DNA of 64,000 nucleotides from Streblospio benedicti (lineage: Eukaryota; Annelida; Polychaeta; Spionida; Spionidae): positions 15,046,187-15,110,186 of the forward strand of contig CM032663.1 of NCBI GenBank assembly GCA_019095985.1, written 5' to 3'. The position numbers and the translations under genes were made by a program. Under the pieces are notes generated by a model. It searched no databases, was not told where the DNA came from, and saw nothing but the letters and a program-made list of their open reading frames with translations. Positions 1 through 10,580 of the stretch are shown piece after piece (positions within the stretch are counted from its first letter, which is position 1; every line of letters starts with the position of its first letter).

Positions 1-66
1 CAGATGGTATAAATGAATATTCATGCACCTGTCATTCTGGATTCGAAGGAACAAACTGTGCATTAG
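1..66 (+). CDS. EGF-domain exon, partial at window edge
   Basis: The window opens inside an EGF exon. Read from base 3 it gives DGINEYSCTC followed by HSGFEGTNCALG, which carries cysteines 4, 5 and 6 of an EGF domain. It ends in phase 1 (TTA G) before a gtaggt donor, the same phase as the exons of the array further right. The residues differ more from the array consensus than the array copies differ from each other, so this is an older, non-amplified repeat of the same protein. The rest of the gene lies to the left of the window. Confidence 0.85.
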
Positions 67-325
67 GTAGGTAGTACAACTAAGAACGCGACATGTTTGC
101 TCATTAAAGAAATAATCTTTCATCAATAGAGCATCATCAAACAATTTTACAATTGTTACCTAGTAATGATGAAAACATTTTATTCATCAAATACTGGAGA
201 CGAATATCTTTGTTAAATACAGACTACCAAATTTTGGCCCACATTTTAGCAAATTGTCTTCAAAATATATAAATGTATATTATTTCACTATCACAAAATG
301 GGTAGCTAAAATGAAGATGTATTGT

Positions 326-1990
326 TTACACCACCAGAACAATAGAAGGCAATGAGTCAGGAGTTTGCTTTTCAGCTGAACTTTTCTTCTCAGAAACTGT
401 TTTGGAATCACTAGAAGTGGAATCTGAAGTCTTAGGCTGAGACTTATTTTGATAATTTTGAAACTTTGAAGTAGGTTTTTGGAAAGTTGATTTATGAGTC
501 AAAGCATAATTATCAGCCAATGTGGAAACATCTTGAAGTGTATCTGCCTGCTTTTCTTCAAGAAAAGATTTAATGTCAGGGTGGATACCTCTTTTGAACT
601 CCTCAACAAGAATAAGTTGTCTTAAATTGCCAAAATTATCACCAACTTTCATAGAATTACACCATTGATCAAAAGCTGTTCTTTTTAATCTACCAAATTC
701 AACATGAGTTTGACCAGTTTCTTTACGTAAATTTCTAAATTTTTGTCTATAAGCCTCAGGAACTAATTCATAACCTTTCAGAATAGTAGCCTAGGTTGAT
801 GAACAGAAAGTTGATTGTAAATTTCTCTAGTTTTACCAGAAAATACACTTTGTAAAAGAATCGTCCAATGCTCTTTTGGCCATTTTAGATTGTGAGCAAT
901 TTTCTCAAAATGAGTAAAATATTGATCTACATTATTTTCCTGAAAATGAGGTACAAGCTTAATGTGTTTAATTACATCAAATGTGTCGGAATGTTTAGAA
1001 TGTTCTACAGTACCTTCTTTTTCCATTTTTTTCATTTTCAGCTCATGTTCTCTCTTTTCCCTCTCAGCTTCTAGCTCCATTCTTCTTTTCTCTATTTCAA
1101 TTTTCTCTTGTTGTCTCTTTTCTTCTGCTTCACGCTGTAATCGCATTTCTTCAGCTTCATGCTGTAATCGTTTTTCTTCTGCTTGTGCTTCAAGCTCTAG
1201 TTTTCTCATTTCAAACATAAATTGTGCTGAATCTTATGGCTTTTTAATCAAGCCTTCAGTATCTTCATCTAGGATGTCCTCTTCAATGAAATATTCTGCC
1301 AGAATATTCAAGATCTCTTGCTTTCTCAGGGATGGTTTGGTAGCTGACACACTATAGTCTTTGGCAATCTCCACCAAATCACTCTTCTTGGCTCTTTGGA
1401 GTAATTCCGCAGATGGACTTTCTTTGAACTGCCAGGCTAGTGACATGTTAACTGGCTATTCTTAATGCAGATATCCTTTGTTGATGGTCAAATCCCGGAT
1501 AAGAGCCCCCAATTGATACAAAATGAGATACAATGGTGTAATTTATAACGTTTATTAAAATATGTCCACAACTCAATATTATATGTTTCATAATTTGAAT
1601 AGAATGTAATCCACAAGTGTCTGTTAAAAATGAACAGTTTAATTGAAACTTAAACTGAATTCATAACTTTGACTAACTTAACTTTATGACTGAAAACTTT
1701 GACTGCCTTAAAAGATAAAACCCACTATTTATATAGGTTCAGAGAATTACCTGGAAAAAGAACATTCCACAAAATTCTTAACTATTACATAATAAATCTC
1801 ACATAATCTACAATCATCTATACACACAACAAAACTACATAATAATTCTCACATAATCTAGAATCATCTATACACACAACAAAACATAGATGTACGATAA
1901 CAACACATTACAGTATTGGGGAATTCCCCAATTGCCAAATATAGAAACATTACAGTACACTAGACTAGTGCACTGGACTGGACCTTAACA
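326..1990 (-). mobile_element. LTR retrotransposon fossil, Ty3/Gypsy type with SCAN-like Gag
   Basis: This lies on the minus strand inside an intron of the EGF gene. One LTR spans about 1514-1990 (TG...CA ends, about 477 bp) and is followed by a primer-binding-like stretch. Gag-like sequence lies at about 326-1446: a charged coiled-coil stretch followed by a segment resembling the SCAN-like Gag of Gmr1-type Ty3/Gypsy elements. No protease, reverse transcriptase or second LTR is visible, so this is a broken 5' remnant. The family call is by recognition of the Gag pattern only. Confidence 0.7.
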
Positions 1991-2792
1991 CAGGAGATGA
2001 TTGTGCTAATATCATAGCAAGACAGTGTACACAAAGTTTGCAATTGGGTGAAGATATCTGTAAAATCTAGCTAATGTGGGTAGCACTTAAAATCTGGCGA
2101 CTGTAACCATTTTATAACAATATGCATGGGCATCGTAGATATCTACTAGTACTAGACTTCAAAAAGTTATAATAGGTCATTGATAATGCTGCCATTAGAT
2201 TCCTCACATATGAAAAGTTATCTATTAGGTAAAGAGCCAGAAATGAAGTATCTAGCACGAATATTTGCAGAGATGTGAAAAAAAGTCTGTAGAAACTTTC
2301 CAACCTCCATGAAATAATTTCATAATTCCTCCTGACTACTACCAGAACCCATGCACCTACTTCTTATTGCTCTCATTTGATTTTGCAATCAACAAAACAA
2401 TATGATGACACCTATACATATAGCTCTACAATTATTGTTCATAAAGGGTTCAATTCTTACTATGAGAATATAAAGAATACATGATTATACTTGATATATT
2501 TTAGATTGATTTGGAATAATAGGTTATATATCTACTTTAACAAAAATCGACATTATGTTTCATAGAATTTTATGTGGAAAGATAATTATTCTTTTAAATA
2601 ATGAGTCACAATGCACTCCCCATGTTACCATACACATTTGGTTTTTTGTCAGTTAATATTTTTTCATTGTAGTTACAATGTCCCAAATTATACCTGTGTT
2701 TCGCAATAAGAAGATATAATTGACATGATATGTATGATCCTGTTGCTATGCAAAATTAGTGTTCTAATGATTAGGTGATTTCTTCTTCTCAG
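1991..2792. other. Intron remainder, no gene seen
   Basis: AT-rich sequence between the LTR fossil and the first full EGF exon. The last 60 or so bases resemble the intron that precedes each type-A EGF exon further right (ending in TTCTTCTTCTCAG). I see no coding segment or clear repeat in the rest. Confidence 0.6.
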
Positions 2793-3382
2793 AGATTGAT
2801 GAATGTACCTCAAATCCATGTATACACGGCTCGTGTGTGGATGAAATAGATGAATACAGCTGCATGTGTGGTGCTGGGTACACTGGACATAACTGTGACT
2901 TGGGTGAGATACATGGACATTATACAGATATAAACATTTTTACCAGTTAGGCACTGCTTGTGTCAAGATATATATCGTCCTGGAGTCAAATAAGGGAGTG
3001 TTCTAATGGTCACATTATTTCTTCTTTTCAGAGATTGATGAATGTTTGTCAAATCCATGTATACACGGCTCGTGTGTGGATGAAATAGATCAATACAACT
3101 GCATGTGTGACGTTGGCTACACTGGAAGTAACTGTAACTTGGGTGAGATACATGGACATATACATATATAAACATTTTTGACCAGTTAGGCACTACTTGT
3201 GACAATATATTTAGGGTCCTGTTGCCCAGTCAAAAGGGTAATCTAATGATCAGATTATTTCTTCTCTTCAGACATTGATGAATGTACTTCAAATCCATGT
3301 ATACAGGGCACATGTGTGGATGGAATAAATGAATACAACTGCATGTGTAATGCTGGGTACACAGGAGATGATTGTGAACAGG
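2793..3382 (+). CDS. EGF array unit 1 (exons 2793-2903, 3032-3142, 3272-3382)
   Basis: Three EGF exons of exactly 111 bp, each phase 1-1 and each between a pyrimidine-rich ...CAG acceptor and a gtgaga or gtaaga donor. Spliced, each encodes a 37-residue EGF domain with the pattern C-x4-C-x4-C-x8-C-x-C-x8-C. The three are of distinct types. A reads [11 protein letters not shown] then [12 protein letters not shown] reads [11 protein letters not shown] and ends NCNLG. D ends GDDCEQG. The openings E/D-I-D-E-C and C-x-D-x4-Y-x-C-x-C fit calcium-binding EGF domains. Such domains are typical of secreted or cell-surface proteins of the fibropellin, Notch or fibrillin kind. Which family this gene belongs to cannot be told from the repeats alone. 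Confidence 0.92.
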
Positions 3383-3605
3383 GTAAGATACACAGCAATA
3401 TCCATTGTTAACCATTTTGGGATGCATTTTAACAAGATACTGCCATGCATAAAAAGGTAGTATAAAGTTTATGCAGTGTCGAAATATATGTCAACCTGCA
3501 GGCCGACAAGAATTGGTTTGAGCCGTCTAGAATACAAAGTTGCTGGCTTATGTGCTGGTTATGCAAAATTAGTGTTCTAATGATCAGGTGATTTCTTCTT
3601 CTCAG

Positions 3606-4435
3606 AGATTGATGAATGTACCTCAAATCCGTGTATACACGGCTCGTGTGTGGATGAAATAGATGAATACAGCTGCATGTGTGGTGCTGGGTACACTGGA
3701 CATAACTGTGACTTGGGTGAGATACATGGACATTATACAGATATAAACATTTTTACCAGTTAGGCACTGCTTCTGTCAAGATATATATCGTCCTGGAGCC
3801 AAGCAAGGGAGTGTTCTAATGGTCACATTATTTCTTCTTTTCAGAGATTGATGAATGTTTGTCAAATCCATGTATACATGGTACATGTGTGGATGGAATA
3901 GATCAATACAGCTGCATGTGTGACTCTGGCTACACTGGAAGTAACTGTAACTTGGGTGAGATACATGGAAATATACATATATAAACATTTTTGACCAGTT
4001 AGGCACTGCTTGTGACAATATATTTATGGTCCTGTTGACTTGTCAAAAGAGTGCTCTAATGATCCAATTATTTCTTCTCTTCAGAGAGTGATGAATGTTT
4101 GTCAAATCCATGTATACATGGTACATGTGTGGATGGAATAGATGAATACAACTGCATGTGTGACTCTGGCTACACTGGAAGTAACTGTGACTTTGGTGAG
4201 ATACATGGAAATATACATATATAAACATTTTTGACCCGTTAGGCACTACTTGTGACAATATATTTATGGTCCTGTTGCCCAGTCAAAAGGGTACTCTAAT
4301 GATCAGATTATTTCTTTTTTTCAGAGATTGATGAATGTACTTCAACTCCATGTATACACGGCACATGTGTGGATGGAATAAATGAATACAACTGCATGTG
4401 TAATGCTGGGTACACAGGAGATGATTGTGAACAGG
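3606..4435 (+). CDS. EGF array unit 2 (exons 3606-3716, 3845-3955, 4085-4195, 4325-4435)
   Basis: Four more 111-bp phase 1-1 EGF exons in the order A-B-C-D. Exon A is nearly identical to the one in unit 1, and the roughly 220-bp intron before it is conserved too. The third exon opens E-S-D-E-C instead of E-I-D-E-C, which changes a residue of the calcium-binding opening, and ends NCDFG. The D exon has STPC in place of SNPC. All donors and acceptors are canonical. The sequence is very close to its neighbours, so these copies arose recently or are being homogenised. Confidence 0.92.
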
Positions 4436-4658
4436 GTAAGATACACAGCAATATCCATTGTTAACCATTTTGGAATGCATTTTAACAAGATACTGCCATG
4501 CATAAAAAGGTAGTATAATGTTTATGCAGTGTCGAAATATATGTCAACCTGCAGGCCGACAAGAATTGGTTTGAGCCGTCTAGAATACAAAGTTGCTGGC
4601 TTATGTGCTGGTTATGCAAAATTAGTGTTCTAATGATCAGGTGATTTCTTCTTCTCAG

Positions 4659-5817
4659 AGATTGATGAATGTACCTCAAATCCATGTATACACGGCTCGT
4701 GTGTGGATGAAATAGATGAATACAGCTGCATGTGTGGCGCTGGGTACACTGGACATAACTGTGACTTGGGTTAGATACATGAACATTATGCAGATATAAA
4801 CATATTTTCCAGTTAGGCACTGCTTGTGTCTCAATATATATGGTCCTGGAGCCAAGCAAAGGAGTGTTCTAATGGTCACATTATTTCTTCTTTTCAGAGA
4901 TTGATGAATGTTTGTCAGATCCATGTATACATGGTACATGTGTGGATGGAATAGATCAATACAGCTGCATGTGTGACTCTGGCTACACTGGAAGTAACTG
5001 TAACTTGGGTGAGATACACGGAAATACACATATATAAACATTTTTGACCAGTTTGGCACTGCTTGTGACAATAAATTTATGGTCCTGTTGACTTGTCAAA
5101 AGAGTGCTCTAATGATCCGATTATTTCTTCTCTTCAGAGAGTGATGAATGTACTTCAAATCCATGTATACACGGCACATGTGTGGATGGAATAGATGAAT
5201 ACAACTGCATGTGTGACTCTGGCTACACTGGACATAACTGTGACTTGGGTAAGAAACATGGACATTATGCAGATATAAACATTTTTACCAGTTAGGCACT
5301 GCTTGTGACAAGATATGTATGGTCCTGGAGCCAAGCAAGGGAGTGTTCTAATTGTCACATTATTTCTTCTTTTCAGATGTTGATGAATGTTTGTCAAATC
5401 CATGTATACATGGTACATGTGTGGATGGAATAGATCAATACAACTGCATGTGTGACTCTGGCTACACTGGAAGTAACTGTGACTTGGGTGAGATACATGG
5501 AAATATACATATATAAACATTTTTGACTAGTTAGGCACTACTTGTGACAATATATTTATGCATAACTGTACATATATTTTCCCAAGTTTTGCTTGTGAAT
5601 TCAATTCTACTCTTGGCAGAACAGTGAGAGTAGAATTGAATATATTTATGGTCCTGTTGCCCAGTCAAAAGGGTACTCTAATGATCAGATTATTTCTTCT
5701 CTTCAGAGATTGATGAATGTACTTCAAATCCATGTATACACGGCACATGTGTGGATGGAATAAATGAATACAACTGCATGTGTAATGCTGGGTACACAGG
5801 AGATGATTGTGAACAGG
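4659..5817 (+). CDS. EGF array unit 3 (exons 4659-4769, 4898-5008, 5138-5248, 5377-5487, 5707-5817)
   Basis: Five 111-bp phase 1-1 EGF exons in the order A-B-C'-B'-D. The first is followed by gttaga where other A copies have gtgaga, which makes a weaker donor. The second has SDPC, the third opens E-S-D-E-C, and the fourth opens D-V-D-E-C. The last intron (5488-5706) is longer than its counterparts because it holds a short inserted element at 5553-5642. All exons are open in the same frame and fit the same six-cysteine EGF pattern. Confidence 0.92.
5553..5642. mobile_element. Short inserted element in an EGF intron
   Basis: This roughly 90-bp block is absent from every equivalent intron of the array. 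It is flanked by repeated intron sequence (ATATTTATG before and after). It contains the inverted pair TTCAATTCTACTCT / AGAGTAGAATTGAA. Its reverse complement shares TTCTACTCTCACTGTTC, GCCAAG and an AAAATATATACAG-like end with sequence at about 10500-10580. Two related copies in opposite orientation suggest a small mobile element (MITE-like). No superfamily can be assigned. Confidence 0.6.
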
Positions 5818-6040
5818 GTAAGATACACAGTAATATCCATTGTTTACCATTTTGGGATGCATTTTAACAAGATACTGCCATGCATAAAAAGGTAGTATAA
5901 TGTTTATGCAGTGTCAAAATACATGTCAACCTGCAGGCCGACAAGAATTGGTTTGAGCCGTCTAGAATACAAAGTTGCTGGCTTATGTGCCAGTTATGCA
6001 AAATTAGTGTTCTAATGAACAGGTGATTTCTTCTTCTCAG

Positions 6041-7108
6041 AGATTGATGAATGTACCTCAAATCCATGTATACACGGCTCGTGTGTGGATGAAATAGATG
6101 AATACAGCTGCATGTGTGGTGCTGGGTACACTGGACATAACTGTGACTTGGGTTAGATATATGAACATTATGCAGATATAAACATTTTTACCAGTTAGGC
6201 ACTGCTTGTGTCATGATATATATGGTCCTGGAGCCAAGCAAAGGAGTGTTCTAATGGTCACATTATTTCTTCTTTTCAGAGATTGATGAATGTTTGTCAG
6301 ATCCATGTATACATGGTACATGTGTGGATGGAATAGATCAATACAGCTGCATGTGTGACTCTGGCTACACTGGAAGTAACTGTGACTTGGGTGAGATACA
6401 CGGAAATATACATATATAAACATTTTTGACCAGTTAGGCACTGCTTGTGACAATATATTTATGGTCCTGTTGACTTGTCATAAGAGTGCTCTAATGATCC
6501 GATTATTTCTTCTCTTCAGAGATTGATGAATGTACTTCAAATCCATGTATACACGGCACATGTGTGGATGGAATAGATGAATACAACTGCATGTGTGACT
6601 CTGGCTACACTGGACATAACTGTGACTTGGGTAAGAAACATGGACATTATGCAGATATAAACATTTTTACCAGTTAGGCACTGCTTGTGTCAAGATATGT
6701 ATGGTCCTGGAGCCAAGCAAGGGAGTGTTCTAATTGTCACATTATTTCTTCTTTTCAGATGTTGATGAATGTTTGTCAAATCCATGTATACATGGTACAT
6801 GTGTGGATGGAATAGATCAATACAACTGCATGTGTGACTCTGGCTACACTGGAAGTAACTGTGACTTGGGTGAGATACATGGAAATATACATATATAAAC
6901 ATTTTTTAATAGTTAGGCACTACTTGTGACAATATATTTATGGTCCTGTTGCCAGTCAAAAGGGTACTCTAATGATCAGATTATTTCTTCTCTTCAGAGA
7001 TTGATGAATGTACTTCAAATCCATGTATACACGGCACATGTGTGGATGGAATAAATGAATACAACTGCATGTGTAATGCTGGGTACACAGGAGATGATTG
7101 TGAACAGG
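6041..7108 (+). CDS. EGF array unit 4 (exons 6041-6151, 6280-6390, 6520-6630, 6759-6869, 6998-7108)
   Basis: Five 111-bp phase 1-1 EGF exons in the same A-B-C'-B'-D order as unit 3, with nearly the same introns but without the 90-bp insertion. Exon A is again followed by the weaker gttaga donor. The third exon opens E-I-D-E-C here rather than E-S-D-E-C. The close match in both exons and introns shows that unit 3 or unit 4 was copied from the other as a block of about 1.3 kb. Confidence 0.92.
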
Positions 7109-7331
7109 GTAAGATACACAGTAATATCCATTGTTTACCATTTTGGGATGCATTTTAACAAGATTCTGCCATGCATAAAAAGGTAGTATACTGTTTATGC
7201 AGTGTCAAAATACATGTCAACCTGCAGGCAGACAAGAATTGGTTTGAGCCGTCTAGAATACAAAGTTGCTGGCTTATGTGCCGGTTATGCAAAATTAGTG
7301 TTCTAATGATCAGGTGATTTCTTCTTCTCAG

Positions 7332-7681
7332 AGATTGATGAATGTACCTCAAATCCATGTATACACGGCTCGTGTGTGGATGAAATAGATGAATACAGCT
7401 GCATGTGTGGTGCTGGGTACACTGGACATAACTGTGACTTGGGTTAGATACATGAACATTATGCAGATATAAACATTTTTACCAGTTAGGCACTGCTTGT
7501 GTCACGATATATATGGTCCTGGAGCCAAGCAAAGGAGTGTTCTAATGGTCACATTATTTCTTCTTTTCAGAGATTGATGAATGTTTGTCAGATCCATGTA
7601 TACATGGTACATGTGTGGATGGAATAGATCAATACAGCTGCATGTGTGACTCTGGCTACACTGGAAGTAACTGTAACTTGG
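7332..7681 (+). CDS. EGF array unit 5, intact exons (7332-7442, 7571-7681)
   Basis: An A-B exon pair, each exon 111 bp and phase 1-1. Exon A has the weak gttaga donor, as in units 3 and 4. Exon B has SDPC and ends NCNLG before gtgaga. The unit then breaks down: the next expected exon is present only as a damaged copy (7876-7962), and the introns from about 7730 to 8150 carry many small deletions relative to the other units. Confidence 0.88.
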
Positions 7682-7875
7682 GTGAGATACATGGAAATAT
7701 ACATATATAAACATTTTTGACCAGTTAGGCACTGCTTGTCAAAGATATGTATGGTCCTGGAGCCAAGCAGGGAGTGTTCTGACAATATATTTATGGTCCT
7801 GTTGACTTGTCAAAAATTTATGGTCCTGTTGTGTCTTAAAGTGCTCTAATGATCAGATTATTTCTTCTCTTAATG

Positions 7876-7962
7876 ATCCATGTATACACGGGCACATGTG
7901 TGGATGGAATAAATGAATACAACTGCATGTGTAATGCTTTACAGGAGATGATTGTGAACAGG
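7876..7962 (+). pseudogene. Wrecked type-D EGF exon
   Basis: Sequence matching the type-D EGF exon from CCATGTATACACGG to the GAACAGG/gtaaga donor. It lacks the acceptor AG, the opening D/E-I-D-E-C and the first cysteine. It also has one extra G after CACG, and two residues are lost near TGTAATGCT. It cannot encode a complete EGF domain and has no acceptor, so splicing should skip it. Because the exons are phase 1-1, skipping keeps the frame. It may be a real decaying copy or a consensus error in a hard-to-assemble array. Confidence 0.8.
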
Positions 7963-8165
7963 GTAAGATACAGTAATATCCATTGTTTACCATTTGGGAC
8001 AAGATTCTGCCATATAAAAGGTAGTATACTGTTTATCAGCAGTGTCGAAATACATGTCAACCTGCAGGTAGACAAGAATTGGTTTGAGCCGTCTAGAATA
8101 CAAAGTTGCTGGCTTATGTGCCGGTTATGCAAAATGTGTTCTAATGAATGATTTCTTCTCTTCAG

Positions 8166-8754
8166 AGATTGATGAATGTACTTCAAATCCATGTATACAC
8201 GGCACATGTGTGGATGGAATAGATGAATACAACTGCATGTGTGACTCTGGCTACACTGGACATAACTGTGACTTGGGTAAGAAACATGGACATTATGCAG
8301 ATATAAACATTTTTACCAGTTAGGCACTGCTTCTGTCAAGATATTTATGGTCCTGGAGCCAAGCAAGGGAGTGTTCTAATTGTCACATTATTTCTTCTTT
8401 TCAGATGTTGATGAATGTTTGTCAGATCCATGTATACATGGTACATGTGTGGATGGAATAGATGAATACAACTGCATGTGTGACTCTGGCTACACTGGAA
8501 GTAACTGTGACTTGGGTGAGATACATGGAAATATACATATATAAACATTTTTGACCAGTTAGGCACTACTTGTGACAATATATTTATGGTCATGTTGCCC
8601 AGTCAAAGGGTACTCTAATGATCAGATTATTTCTTCTCTTCAGAGATTGATGAATGTACTTCAAATCCATGTATACACGGCACATGTGTGGATGGAATAA
8701 ATGAATACAACTGCCTGTGTAATGCTGGGTACACAGGAGATGATTGTGAACAGG
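8166..8754 (+). CDS. EGF array unit 6 (exons 8166-8276, 8405-8515, 8644-8754)
   Basis: Three 111-bp phase 1-1 EGF exons of the C'-B'-D types. The intron before the first exon starts as the intron that elsewhere precedes exon A (GGTTTGAGCCGTCTAGAATA) but ends with the acceptor of a C' exon (TTCTCTTCAG). This is a hybrid, as expected from unequal recombination. The second exon opens D-V-D-E-C. The third has C-L-C in place of C-M-C. All are open and canonically spliced. Confidence 0.9.
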
Positions 8755-8984
8755 GTAAGATACACAGTAATATCTATTGTTTACCATTTTGGAATGCATT
8801 TTAACAAGATACTGCCATGCATAAAAATGTAGTATAATGTTTATGCAGTGTCGAAATATATGTCAATCTGCAGGCCGACACGAATTGGTTTGAGCCGTCT
8901 AGAATACAAAGTTGCTGGCTTATGTGCCGGTTATGCAAAATTAGTGTTCTAATGATCAGGTGATTTCTTCTTCTCACTTCTCAG

Positions 8985-9574
8985 AGATTGATGAATGTAC
9001 CTCAAATCCATGTATACACGGCTCGTGTGTGGATGGAATAGATGAATACAGCTGCATGTGTGGTGCTGGGTACACTGGACATAACTGTGACTTGGGTGAG
9101 ATACATGAACATTATGCAGATATAAACATTTTTACCAGTTAGGCACTGCTTGTGTCACGATATATATGGTCCTGGAGCCAAGCAAAGGAGTGTTCTAATG
9201 GTCACATTATTTCTTCTTTTCAGAGATTGATGAATGTATGTCAGATCCATGCATACATGGCACATGTGTGAATGGAATAGATCAATACAGCTGCATGTGT
9301 GATGATGGCTACACTGGACGTATCTGTGACTTGGGTGAGATACATGGAAATATACATATATAAACATTTTTGACCAGTTAGGCACTGCTTGTGACAAGAT
9401 ATATATGGTCCTGTTGCTATGGAAAAAGAGTGTTCTAATGATCATGTTATTTCTTCTTTTCAGAGATTGATGAATGTACCTCAAATCCATGTATACATGG
9501 CACATGTGTGGATGGAATAGATGAATACAACTGCATGTGTGATGATGGCTACACTGGACGTATCTGTGACTTGG
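8985..9574 (+). CDS. EGF array unit 7, end of array (exons 8985-9095, 9224-9334, 9464-9574)
   Basis: The last three 111-bp phase 1-1 EGF exons. The first is type A with a normal gtgaga donor and [11 protein letters not shown] instead of [11 protein letters not shown]. The last two share DDGYTGRIC near their ends, unlike any exon upstream, so they may be the older, undisturbed end of the series. The final donor is gtgtgt. In phase, the next coding exon is at 11425, so the protein appears to pass straight from EGF repeats to a Ser/Arg-rich tail. I see no transmembrane segment. Confidence 0.9.
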
Positions 9575-10149
9575 GTGTGTTATGTTTACCAAAAGGAATG
9601 AAAGACAATCACCATGAAATTTTGCTTACTGAATGGGAAAATCTATACTTATACCTTTTCACTCTTGTTTTTCGATTGAATTATATCAGAAATGTATGTT
9701 ATTATTACAATGATTGAGTACATACACTTAAACTTAAAACAATATCTTTTTTATAACAAATTAAACGTTGGTATGGTTATTTGAACATCAGACAAGAGCT
9801 TTTAGTTCAATACTCCACATAGATGTATTTGGTTTATATCATATTATACCCAAGCCCTGATTGGGTTGGTTAAGACTATACACACGAGGTCTGTAGGCTA
9901 TTAACTCAACTCAGAATTCAGCCAAACATTCAGCCAGAAATTCAGCCAAAATGCATAAGGTTTTGAACGAATGACGTACATCACGTTCAGCTAACTACGT
10001 CACATGTACGTTGATAAACATGGTCGCTGCACCTACTGTACTCAATCATGGATAACTTTCAAAATGATAGTCTCTATCACATCATCATGCAATTATTTGT
10101 GTTTATCATGCAACAATATAAGTAAGTAGCTTTTTGACATATCAACGAC

Positions 10150-10440
10150 TGTGGTGGGTTCATTAACCCATGGGAGCCGTGAAAAAAATCAGTGTAGTAT
10201 TTTTGAGTGCTGGATGCACATTTTGCAACCATCGGAGGTTTCCTCTATTGAGAGTAAAATATAATCCTTAGTAGTTCTTACATTTTTCATCAGAAGAAAT
10301 TCACATTTACAGTACACACATTCAGGAGACTGCCTGATGTTTTTTTTATTTTCACCAATTATGAATAAAGATACATGCAGCACTAAGTTTAATTTTGACA
10401 ATTTTGAGAAATTGGGGATTCATTTGACACTTTCCGCGAG
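10150..10440. mobile_element. Diverged copy of the 18627-19143 repeat family
   Basis: From about 10220 the sequence aligns with 18640-18840. Shared landmarks are the words around TTTTCATCAGAAG, ACAGTACAC and CATTTGACA, in the same order and spacing. It is a diverged copy of an unclassified non-coding repeat. Confidence 0.55.
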
Positions 10441-10499
10441 AGATTTAAAATGTGGTAGTATCAGAAACACAAGAAACACAACATGAACCATCCATACTT

Positions 10500-10580
10500 C
10501 GTACTAATATATATTTTTCTTCTACTCTCACTGTTCGGCCAAGCAAGCTCCTGCCACTGAAAATATATACAGTTAATCAT
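10500..10580. mobile_element. Relative of the 5553-5642 insertion
   Basis: It shares TTCTACTCTCACTGTTC, GCCAAG and GAAAATATATACAG with the reverse complement of the short element inserted in the EGF intron at 5553-5642. Confidence 0.55.

Larger units (their letters stand above)
2793..9574 (+). repeat. Higher-order tandem array of EGF exons with introns
   Basis: The array's 25 intact exons plus one damaged exon fall into repeating blocks: A-B-D, A-B-C-D, A-B-C'-B'-D twice, A-B-(broken D), C'-B'-D, and a final A plus two variants. A-type exons start at 2793, 3606, 4659, 6041, 7332 and 8985. Introns within a block are about 120-130 bp. The intron between blocks is about 220 bp and carries a conserved stretch around CCTGCAGGCCGACAAGAA and TTTGAGCCGTCTAGAATAC. 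Introns are conserved almost as well as exons, which points to recent block duplication by unequal crossing over. Confidence 0.9.

Noticed and set aside
2963-9592. Long series of similar minus-strand open frames across the EGF array ([15 protein letters not shown]-type peptides)
   Set aside because: They are the antisense of the EGF exons and their conserved introns. They repeat only because the array repeats, and they cross well-supported splice sites.
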